DNA of 13,924 bases, taken from positions 264,858-278,781 of the forward strand of contig NAOQ01000011.1 of assembly GCA_002751075.1 (NCBI GenBank), read 5' to 3'. The position numbers and the translations under genes are program-made. The DNA comes from Ichthyophonus hoferi (lineage: Eukaryota > Opisthokonta > Ichthyosporea > Ichthyophonida > Ichthyophonidae). Position 1 is the first letter of the stretch, and the number at the start of each line of letters is the position of its first letter. Shown one piece after another: positions 7,110-13,924 of the stretch. The notes beneath the pieces are model-generated. The model was given only the letters and a program-made list of their open reading frames with translations, ran no database searches and was not told where the DNA came from.

Positions 7110-8350
7110 AGTGCAGGCGACCCTTTCACATATACCTCAAACCAAGCCAGTCAAAATAAAAGGTACCAGTTTTAAAGAACCCAGGCGTAGCTTAAAATTT
7201 GGGCCCCTGACTGATTGGGGTAGGTTTTATAAAATTAAAATAAAATTAAAGTGGTTATTGACCGTTTAAAATGTAGTGTCAGATCCGTAATATTAATAGG
7301 TGGTAGATATACTATATGTGACCACTAATTGCATCATGTGGAATACCAATCTCTAATTATTACTATACTCAATATATTGCATTGGTACTGAGTAGTGTTT
7401 ATGTTGCTTTTTATCTGCTTTCACATACTATGATTTAATAGTGTTTGTTGTTTTCTCCATAATATTCAATGTTTACACAGTATATTTTAATTATTGGCCT
7501 AGCCTGGTCATAAAGTTTCTTTTTCAACATATTTGATTATCTTTTTATATTTTTCTTATTCCTCTTGAGGCATCTTTCTTGTGTCACTTGCTTTATATAT
7601 TTTTTCTGTTTTTCTTGGGTATTTTTATAGGTTTTAATCATTTTTTTTGTGTAGATTACGCATTTCGATACATGTTTGCAATTCATAACAATGTTTAACT
7701 AAACATATATTATCTACCTGTCAGGTACGCCATCATGTACAGCAATTTTTAGGAAGACCTATTCTGATTAAATAAGTTGTGTTTATTATAGTTTCTGAAT
7801 GATATTTTCAATAACGTTAGTCATACTATCCTGGAAACAAGATCTGAATATGAAATTTCATGAGGACTTATTTAAAGCACCTAGAATGTATTTTTCTGCG
7901 TTTTGTATTTTTTTTATACTTAAGACTTTATTAAACAATACAACTAGTTAATATAGTATGGAAGAACTGAGATTAGTGTTGAAGCCATAAAATACCCTAA
8001 CAATGTGTACGTCAAAACAAAAACCCCCTATATTATTTTTTTGCAGAGGAGATACTGACATGCCTACTCATAGATTCTTTTATTGTTTTTTGTAGACTAT
8101 ATACTGATATGCTTACTTACAGACTTTTTTCCAATTCAGAAAGTTGAGCCACGGGGTTTATACAGCTTTGAAAAAGCTGACAAGCAACTGGAAACTTGAA
8201 TAAATTAAACAATTCCAGTTTAGATTTCTCATATTCCATCATATAAGAATAAAATATGTACTTACTACGTTGCCCGTGGTTTTTCATTGCTTTCATTGGA
8301 AATCAAAATAATATAAAATTACCTTTTTCGTTTAATTCTTTCTGGTGACT
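7110..8350. other. AT-rich stretch without recognisable genes
   Basis: Every frame is closed at short intervals and no repeats or RNA genes stand out. Between about 7150 and 7220 the base composition is briefly more balanced (a GGGCCCC block), but no protein or RNA can be assigned. T-rich runs dominate 7500-7660. Confidence 0.45.
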
Positions 8351-8378
8351 TGCTTGTTTGTTCCAATATATATTTCAG

Positions 8379-8543
8379 ACCTCGCCACTGGAAGATTATT
8401 ATGAGCTAAGATTCATTATCTCATTATCAAGCAATAAAATTCCTCTATTAATCCCATTAAAAAGTAAAATAATGGTGTTAAAGTTTCAACTAATAACGCT
8501 AACTTCAATCCATTATAAGAACCTCAGGGTGGATTTTTTCTGA
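8379..8543 (+). CDS. Weak candidate exon, unrecognised
   Basis: A pyrimidine-containing acceptor (TATATATTTCAG) ends at 8378, and the following frame is open for 54 codons to TGA at 8541-8543, starting TSPLEDYYELRFIISLSSN. The composition is rich in Ile, Leu, Ser and Lys, as AT-rich noise also is. Just downstream, 8573-8797 is open for a further 74 codons with one hydrophobic segment but has no ATG near its start. I would not call either a gene without transcripts. Confidence 0.15.
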   Translation, partial: TSPLEDYYELRFIISLSSNKIPLLIPLKSKIMVLKFQLITLTSIHYKNLRVDFF

Positions 8544-9004
8544 GTTAACCTTGGCCTTAAACATAAATATTGATTAAACGATTAGCAAGTATTTGTAATA
8601 GCATTTACAATAATACAAATAGACTGTTCTTCCAATATAGAAATTGCTTAAGGTGTGTTGTACCTTTGATGAAAAGTGTTGAAAAGAACCGGCAACAAAG
8701 ACCGTATATGAATATGATGGAGTTCGTGTCTATTTTTAGCTGTTTGTGTGTCTTTTATACTTTCTCATACCTAATTGGATCAAATTATGGTCATTGATAA
8801 TATTCTTCTATTTTTCTACTAAATCAATCATTGTAGCTCAGTCTGGTTCTTCAACCTTCCCCTCGCCCTCTCACACTACACAGTAAAAATCAGAATTAAA
8901 AAGGGATTGTGCTAAGATAACTCCAACCCTAAAATGTCGGATAAAATTTTATCTAGTACGACTTATTGAATGTACATAATGAACAACCTTTGGTTTTTAT
9001 TGAA

Positions 9005-9302
9005 AGCATAAAAGAATATAAAAATATGGTCATCTATTCTTACCCTTCCTTACTTTATCTTCTTCTAACTTATTAACGTCTGCTACTCCTAGTTATATGT
9101 TGGTTATGAGTGAAATGCTGGTTTGACGAAGTGAACTCAAACCTAATCTCAATCTTTTCTGGTGATTGACAACAATTTATGATGACGCTCTCTCTGTATT
9201 GGTGGAAGGATAAGTGGAAAAAAAAACATGTGCGTTGTATTTTATATATGTTCTCTAGTATTTTTTCAGTCTGTTTACTATAGGAAGACTTGGCCTGTTT
9301 CC
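9005..9302 (-). repeat. Left LTR-like direct repeat (3' LTR of the copia fossil)
   Basis: Colinear with 13643-13924. Clear shared anchors are TTTATCTTC, TAACGTCTG.TACTCCT.GTT, ATGAGTGAAATG.TGGTTTGAC, TCAAACCTAAT and AATCTTTTCTG. Differences are mostly transitions. Exact ends are uncertain; similarity fades just left of 9005, and the right limit is set by where the other copy leaves the window, so this LTR may extend further right. Confidence 0.7.
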
Positions 9303-9578
9303 AATACTAGCACAGTTAGCTTTTTTTTTGTACTGAAGAGCTTTCAATAACTATGAGTCTAATCAAAATATTCCGTGTATCATTCATTGAAATTTGCTTC
9401 TGATTCGTTCATGATCTCTTTCATTGGCACTACGTTATTTTTTCTACATTTTCAACTATGTTCCTAATACAGTTACTAAAATAACATACCAAATTTTGCT
9501 GGCTTCTTGAATGTAGAAATTTGTATATAATGATAATAATAGTAAAAATGCTTGTGTAGTATAGTGTGTAAATTGCTT

Positions 9579-9619
9579 GAGTGCCAGACATGGAATTATT
9601 TTAGTCACTCCTGGCACTC
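9579..9619. repeat. Short inverted repeat (hairpin) in the 3' region of the copia fossil
   Basis: GAGTGCCAG at 9579-9587 pairs perfectly with CTGGCACTC at 9611-9619 around a 23-nt loop. It lies between the RNase H remains and the left LTR. It may be a chance hairpin. Confidence 0.5.
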
Positions 9620-9779
9620 TAGAATTGTAAAAATATTGAGAAATATTCAATCAGATTGCCTAATTAGAAATTCTGGTTGTAACACCTCCTGGTATACGGT
9701 ATGTAATGCATGGCAGGTGAGAAGAACTGGAAGTTACACATTTTCATTAGCTTCTTGGCCTTCCTGTAATTGGTAGGTG

Positions 9780-10110
9780 TCCTGGCTTTCATCAAGCAAC
9801 TACCCGCCATTTTTTCTGTGGGACAAGAGGTAACATCTACCTCCTTTGGTTTTACACAAAGGGCTGCGATGCTCTGTTTCTTAGAAAGTCATTTGATGGG
9901 TTTTCCTGGCAAGCAAATTATATATCCTAAAGTACTTTAGAATGTGTGTGGATTGGCTGAAAGGTCTGCATCAAAGAAGGCACTGAGCATTAGTGGTTCC
10001 CTCTGGTATGCTGCACAATCTTCTGCTGTGGGTTTTAAATACCTTAGAATGCATAGTCTTTTTCCAGATGATCATTGTAGGCTCCTGTGTGTATCAGGTG
10101 AGTTAGCTTA
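9780..10110 (-). pseudogene. Ty1/copia RNase H remains
   Basis: Reading right to left on the minus strand, recognisable copia landmarks appear in the expected order: an LRYLK-like motif near 10050, AFFDADLSANPHTF near 9942-9985 (counterpart of the conserved SDADWA block), then a GYII..PGKPI block and LSKKQ near 9880. In intact elements this domain degrades the RNA of the RNA-DNA hybrid during reverse transcription. It follows the reverse transcriptase directly. Decayed and not functional. Confidence 0.7.
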
Positions 10111-10860
10111 TTGCCTTCTGTTGATTGGGTTGGCTGGACTTGGCCATCCGTAACAAGCATTCAATCAACGTTTGATAAGTAGTGATGTCACAAGGTTCTG
10201 ATTCCATATCAATACTCGTGGTCTCCTTGATGTGTTCCAGAAAAATTGGAGAGCAGGTTTGGCAGTAATGCTCCTGGTCATAAGACTTGGTTAGGCCTTG
10301 AATGTAGTTGACCTGGGATAGTTTGATGCTGCCATTGTATTTGTGAACAGAGTAGCCTAAGAAATCAATAGCCAACCTTTGTTCTTCATTGGGAATTTTT
10401 AGGAAATGCCTTAATAAGGGCCTCTGAATTGACTAGATGTTCCGAAAAAATGAGTATACCATCAATGCAACAGTATAAGGCAATCTAATGATCACTTGCA
10501 CGGGAAATGTAAAGACAACGATCCTGCTTAACTGGGTACATATTTTGAGTCTTTTAAAATTAACCCAGATTTTTTTTCTAGCTTAGGCCACTCATACGGA
10601 ATCCATAGAGGCCCTTGGTCAATTTGCATATTCAATCTGGGTGATCGGCATCTTCCATCATAGGAAGCTGGAGCATGAAGGCAAGATTTTCTACTGGGGC
10701 ATGTAAGTATGCTCTACGATTGTCAAGCTGAGTCAGCTTATACTGGTGTACAGCAGCAATGGCAATGAGGATACAAATGGTTATAAACCTAGTGACTGGG
10801 GAAGAAATGTTGACCAAGTTCTTGTTCTTCACTTTCATGCTCCCTTGAGTGCAGAATCAT
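10110..10860 (-). pseudogene. Ty1/copia reverse transcriptase remains
   Basis: Landmarks read right to left on the minus strand. SPVTRF...LIAIAA...LTQLDNRRAYLHAPVE...M.QLP...DADHPD at 10838-10632 matches the copia opening (SPV, AIAA, QLDV.NAFLHG, HPD). KLTKGLYGFRMSGLS follows at about 10620-10570, matching the KALYGLKQS block. A relic of the catalytic block lies near 10450. FLGYSVHKYNGSIKLSQ at 10362-10312 matches the conserved FLG motif. YQTLIECLL..AK (about 10171-10125) matches the block before RNase H. This is the polymerase part of Pol. The copy is a fossil with several breaks. Confidence 0.82.
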
Positions 10861-10894
10861 TAAATCCAAGTTGGTTTATTCTTTTAATAGTCAT

Positions 10895-10933
10895 GCAATC
10901 TGGAGTATTATGTGTTCCCCAACAAATTTTACA
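10895..10933 (-). pseudogene. Gag-type zinc knuckle remains
   Basis: On the minus strand the peptide CKICWGTHNTPDC is a CCHC zinc-knuckle-like motif (spacing C-x2-C-x3-H-x4-C, one residue short of the usual C-x2-C-x4-H-x4-C). Nucleocapsid domains of copia Gag bind genomic RNA with such knuckles. It lies only about 60 bp from the reverse transcriptase start, whereas protease and integrase normally separate the two. The surrounding frame is short and lysine/asparagine-rich. Confidence 0.5.
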
Positions 10934-11160
10934 GGTAGAAGATTCATTGCTGTAAAAGCCTGTGTTGACTTTATTGCTTTATTCTTCTTTTATATTTACC
11001 TAATTTCTGTAATTCTTGCTTTCTGCCAGCTTCATGTGGGTGGGCATGTCCTTAATAAAATCCTTCAATCTTCGGCAACTCTTAGTTGCTTAATAAAATG
11101 TATGGACTTGGGTAGAGTACTCTAACTGAATGCATTTTATATGTGAATGAAACATCAATA

Positions 11161-11452
11161 TCTTGGCTTAGTAAGAAGCAGTTCAGAGTAGGCACCTCAA
11201 GTACAGAGGCAGAATATATAGCACTCGGCACAGTGGAAGTATGCTAGGCCTATAACCCTGTCAGGAGAAATCCTGCCTATTAATTCTATGTCTGAATCAA
11301 TCAACATTGGGTGTTCTAATTTGCAATCACTATTGTCTGATAATTCAACTTTATACTTCTTGGTAACAATGTATTCAGGATGTGAACGTCCTGGGTTACA
11401 TGGTTTACGAGTGATACTTCTTCATATATTTAGAACATTGAACATAAAACAT
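11161..11452 (+). pseudogene. Second Ty1/copia RNase H remnant, opposite orientation
   Basis: SWLSKKQFRVGTSSTEAEY at 11163-11219 is the hallmark copia RNase H block, here on the plus strand. It is followed by a GE..P segment, LLSDNS at about 11330-11347 (counterpart of the conserved DN motif) and LNIKHI just before 11452 (counterpart of RTKHI). Because the main RT/RNase H runs on the minus strand, this must come from another copy or from an inverted duplication. Its 3' half forms the left arm of the inverted repeat at 11295-11557. It is broken. Confidence 0.7.
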
Positions 11453-11557
11453 ATAACCCAGGACGTTCACATCCTGAATACATTGTCACCAAGAAGTATA
11501 AAGTTAAATTATCAGACAATAGTGATTACAAATTAGAACACTTAATGTTGATTGATT
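11295..11557. repeat. Large inverted repeat, two 104-nt arms, 55-nt spacer
   Basis: Arms 11295-11398 and 11454-11557 are reverse complements with 99 of 104 positions matching and no gaps. The spacer is 11399-11453, and its edges show weaker residual pairing. All five differences are transitions. Outside the right arm, minus-strand sequence to about 11600 still resembles the plus-strand flank of the left arm at the protein level (GEMVPIKSTPQSIN versus GEILPINSMSESIN), so the duplicated unit was longer than the near-identical core. A transcript through here would fold into a long near-perfect hairpin. Confidence 0.93.
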
Positions 11558-11559
11558 GG

Positions 11560-12610
11560 GGCGTGGACTTGATGGGCACCATTTCTCCCAACATTGGCCA
11601 CCTGTCAGAAGGCTCTCACTTGACTTGCATAATGCATAGACTGCAAATCATGTAAAATCTTGCACACTATTGCTGGGTCTTTCTGCTCTATGGGTTTTTC
11701 TTACAACAGATTACTAGAAGCAATCACCACTCAAAAGCCAATCTTTAGCTTTATTGGTGTAGCTGGTTCAGACAGGATTGAATTGGATTTAAGATATTGT
11801 TTTTTGGGGACTAGATTTTTAAATTGTTTGAAATGATAAGTATCATACTATCATCATCATATATTTAATGTTTGTTTCTCCGAAGGAATTGAAGTTTTTC
11901 ATCCTGTTCTTCAGCTGTTAGGGCATCAAAAATAAATAAAAGAAATGTGCTTTTCTGTTAAATTCTGAGGAATCAGATTTTGACCTTGATTTAAAACTTC
12001 TTTTTACCATTGGAACAAAGCCTAATCCAAGACTTAATAATTAATCTCATGGGGCAAATGATTATTAGTCAGAATATGCACACCAGCAACCTTTACGAAA
12101 CATTCATATGTCCATAATGTTGTGAACATAAGAATGATTAGAAAAACCGTTACAAAATCATTAACCACAGATGAGTAAGAATGTTCAATCAAAGCCCAGA
12201 TAATCAGTAGATTAATTCTTGTCATAGTATGCATTACCTGAACACCATCACATCAACAAGGAAATAAGTTGATTTACTATCTAAATAAGAATATAATAGT
12301 ATTTAGATATTGTGGTAAGATTAAACAATTCGAGTGGGTCTCTTTGACTTATTGAGAGTTGAATTAGCTAATATAAATATTTATGATTGGCTCCATTTAC
12401 GTTATTGAACTTAGCAACATTGGCTTAACTAGAGGGTTAGCACTGGTGATAAAACAAAGTATAAGACAAAACAAAACACAATAATAAAGGCGCCCACTTA
12501 CACATATGCGGGAACACAAGTGAGGATACAATCTACTCACACATACATGGTATCTATGGCAAATATAAAGTTCTTGTAAATGCATACGAAAATACTTTGC
12601 ATTTAATTAT
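11560..12610. other. Interior of the copia fossil, no protein assigned
   Basis: Apart from the diverged extension of the right inverted-repeat arm (to about 11600) nothing can be assigned. Short minus-strand frames at 12034-12234 and 12397-12585 have noise-like or cysteine/histidine-rich composition. Integrase signatures (HHCC or DD35E blocks) were looked for by eye on both strands and not seen. Confidence 0.4.
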
Positions 12611-12614
12611 ACAT

Positions 12615-12802
12615 AGTGAGCTAAATTGAAATGTAAGATTTGGAAGCTTCATTTAAAGGCTTTACTGGTTGCCATTTATTTTATTGAGGATAAAGTTTTG
12701 TTAAATGAAAGCAATTCCTAATACTCATCAACAGGATGAGCGGCGACCAGTAAAACTTTTAAATGGGAGCTCCCAGATTTTACATTTTCAATCTAGTTCA
12801 CC
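12615..12802. repeat. Second inverted repeat, arms about 60 nt, spacer 68 nt
   Basis: Arms 12615-12673 and 12742-12802 are imperfect reverse complements: about ten substitutions, all transitions, and two single-base length differences over 61 positions. The best-conserved inner part is TTTACTGGT.GCC against GGC.ACCAGTAAA. It lies inside the copia fossil but its sequence is unrelated to the other inverted repeat. It could be a small foldback element or an inverted duplication of element sequence. Confidence 0.85.
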
Positions 12803-12851
12803 ATATATGATTGTTCATAATACTAGGAGGCTGCAAAAGGCCATTTACTAG

Positions 12852-13148
12852 TCACAAACAACTGCATTTAGCTTCCATCCTACTGCTTCTTCTGATTTTA
12901 CAAAGAAAACTGCATATATGGAGAAGCAAGGATCCCTCAGCTCCACGTTTTGTAAAAACAACAATCCATTTGCTTTTATCAAAATCTGTGTCAGTTCTAT
13001 TGACCTGTACACAGCTGTTGGGATCTCCAATTGTATAATTGTTAGTGGCTATTGTTGTTTGACCAGTGCAAATGATAGCTGCTTGATCAAATCTATCTTT
13101 AAGACTCAGTTGTTGTGCTATAGTGGTATATCCAAATGGTATTTGCAT
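12852..13148 (-). CDS. 98-residue open frame of unknown nature
   Basis: ATG at 13148 opens 98 codons ending at 12852. The N-terminal part starts MQIPFGYTTIAQQLSLKD and continues with CTGQTTIATNNYTIGDPNSC, polar and Thr/Asn-rich with two cysteines and two N-glycosylation sequons; the end is basic and cysteine-containing. It lies where the Gag region of the copia element would be expected, between the right LTR and the Gag knuckle, but I see no Gag motif. The plus strand is also open across much of it, which weakens the coding case. It may be element-derived, part of an insertion, or chance. Confidence 0.25.
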   Translation of the reverse strand: MQIPFGYTTIAQQLSLKDRFDQAAIICTGQTTIATNNYTIGDPNSCVQVNRTDTDFDKSKWIVVFTKRGAEGSLLLHICSFLCKIRRSSRMEAKCSCL

Positions 13149-13213
13149 TGGGAAGTCGAATTAGATTACTGACAGGTCAGTACTTCGGCGGATTATAAAA
13201 CGTTCATTAGTAG

Positions 13214-13270
13214 GCTAAAAGGCCGAATGCTGAAGAGCCTGAGCCTGAGGAGCCTGTGGCTGAAAACTGA
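13214..13270 (+). CDS. Possible short terminal exon encoding an acidic tail
   Basis: After a possible acceptor (CATTAGTAG, ending 13213) 18 codons read AKRPNAEEPEPEEPVAEN and stop at TGA 13268-13270. The DNA is markedly GC-richer than its flanks and is a degenerate GAGCCT repeat. Acidic Glu/Pro tails end many nuclear and chaperone proteins. A short simple-sequence patch would look the same, and upstream exons are not visible. Confidence 0.2.
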   Translation, partial: AKRPNAEEPEPEEPVAEN

Positions 13271-13416
13271 AAAATTGTTTTAAATAGAATCTTTCCTTAC
13301 TTCTTAGGAAGAGTCATCAACTAAGACCATAGTCACCATAATTCCTTCTATCGAAAAAAAAAATAAACAATTATTGGTTCTATTTGATCTATGGTGAGAT
13401 CCTTACTTAAAACCGC

Positions 13417-13547
13417 GAGCCAATCGGTATATTAATACTGAGATGCTGAAGAGAAATATTTATTTTCTAAGTGTTAACCACCAAATTAAAATTAAGAGCC
13501 TCGCCGCAACCAATAAATTAATTATAGATAAGCTTAGCCAATAACAT
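13417..13547 (+). promoter_or_regulatory. Three CCAAT motifs close to the right LTR
   Basis: CCAAT occurs near 13420, 13511 and 13540, just left of the right LTR-like repeat. No TATA element in suitable position is obvious. The cluster may be regulatory for something right of the window, or be chance. Confidence 0.15.
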
Positions 13548-13577
13548 AGCGCAATACAGGGTCATGATCCTGTCATC

Positions 13578-13602
13578 AATAATTAAAATAATTTTAATTA
13601 TT
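13578..13602. repeat. Perfect 25-bp AT palindrome
   Basis: Two 12-nt arms (AATAATTAAAAT and its reverse complement) flank a single central A. It lies about 40 bp left of the right LTR-like repeat. AT-only palindromes are frequent in AT-rich DNA. Confidence 0.7.
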
Positions 13603-13642
13603 ACTTTAAAATTACAACATATGGCCGCTGGGGAAAACAATT

Positions 13643-13924
13643 GTGAAAGAATTTAATATATCGTGATCTAGTTCCACCCAAACTTTATCTTCCACTTACT
13701 AACGTCTGTTACTCCTGGTTGTACGTCAGAAATGAGTGAAATGTTGGTTTGACCAAGTAGAGTCAAACCTAATTTTAATCTTTTCTGATAATCGGTATTA
13801 ATTGATAATGATGCTCTTCCTGTGTTGGTGGAACCATGTGTGGAGATAAAATATGTGCTGCATTTTTTATGTTCCCTGGTGTGTTTTCGATTTGTTCGAT
13901 AGACGAATTGCTACACATGGTTTA
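13643..13924 (-). repeat. Right LTR-like direct repeat (5' LTR of the copia fossil), cut by the window end
   Basis: Direct counterpart of 9005-9302 with the same anchors in the same order. The two are 4.64 kb apart, normal for a Ty1/copia element. Similarity runs to the last base of the window, so the LTR continues outside. For the minus-strand element this is the upstream LTR. Confidence 0.68.

Larger units (their letters stand above)
9005..13924 (-). mobile_element. Ty1/copia LTR retrotransposon fossil, broken, right end outside the window
   Basis: Direct repeats at 9005-9302 and 13643-13924 bracket about 4.3 kb that holds, on the minus strand, a Gag-type zinc knuckle, reverse transcriptase and RNase H in the order Gag, RT, RNase H toward the left repeat. 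RT directly followed by RNase H at the 3' end, and the FLG and SDADW/SKKQ-type motifs, place it in Ty1/copia. Protease and integrase are not recognised. The element is clearly dead, with well over ten breaks, and has been remodelled by at least one inserted or duplicated piece in the opposite orientation. The LTRs differ at roughly a quarter of positions by eye, so it is old. Confidence 0.75.

Noticed and set aside
9944-10153. Plus-strand 69-codon frame with a cysteine/leucine-rich end
   Set aside because: It is the shadow of the copia RNase H and reverse transcriptase remains on the minus strand.
10746-11125. Plus-strand frames of 69 and 84 codons
   Set aside because: They lie opposite the reverse transcriptase start and the zinc knuckle of the copia fossil and have no motif of their own.
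12811-13172. Two plus-strand frames of 75 and 84 codons
   Set aside because: Overlap the minus-strand 98-codon frame and have no recognisable motif; at most one strand can be coding and the minus frame has the more protein-like composition.

Overview
This is an AT-rich eukaryotic window in which no complete, recognisable host gene can be assigned with confidence. The best-supported content is an old, broken Ty1/copia LTR retrotransposon across the right third. The sequence does not settle the kingdom. Possible short introns (one about 50 bp), a GTATGT splice donor and copia-type reverse transcriptase/RNase H fragments would suit a repeat-rich fungus, perhaps an early-diverging one. An invertebrate or protist is not excluded.

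Layout. Positions 1-830 hold a promoter-like stretch (four ATTGG motifs, then a TATA-like element), a purine-rich tract and a TATG/TG microsatellite. From 840 to 4200 there are scattered short open stretches with plausible splice borders: one on the minus strand (873-1066), the rest on the plus strand (2308-2430, 2847-2963, 3126-3252, 3494-3723, 4119-4175). A CCAAT/TATA pair at 2062-2079 could serve the first plus-strand one. These are candidate exons of unrecognised genes and are individually weak.

From 4370 to 6650 a leader-like repeat occurs in two parts. Part A has a TATA-like and an AATAAA element exactly 79 nt apart in both copies. Part B has a conserved approach to an ATG. In the first copy A and B are contiguous and are followed by a good candidate exon at 4987-5189. 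In the second copy A and B are separated by about 0.7 kb that contains an interrupted coding-like stretch with a possible 50-bp intron. The repeat could be a small LTR or a duplicated promoter/leader; I cannot decide. A 112-codon minus-strand frame lies at 6738-7076. From 7110 to 9000 little can be recognised.

From about 9005 to the window end lies the copia fossil, on the minus strand. LTR-like direct repeats are at 9005-9302 and 13643-13924, the right one cut by the window edge. Between them, read right to left, are a Gag-type zinc knuckle, reverse transcriptase and RNase H. A second RNase H piece lies on the plus strand at 11161-11452 and meets an inverted copy of itself, giving a 104-nt-arm inverted repeat with 55-nt spacer. 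A second, older inverted repeat lies at 12615-12802. All 15 substitutions between the arms of the two inverted repeats are transitions, suggesting decay by cytosine deamination or a RIP-like process.
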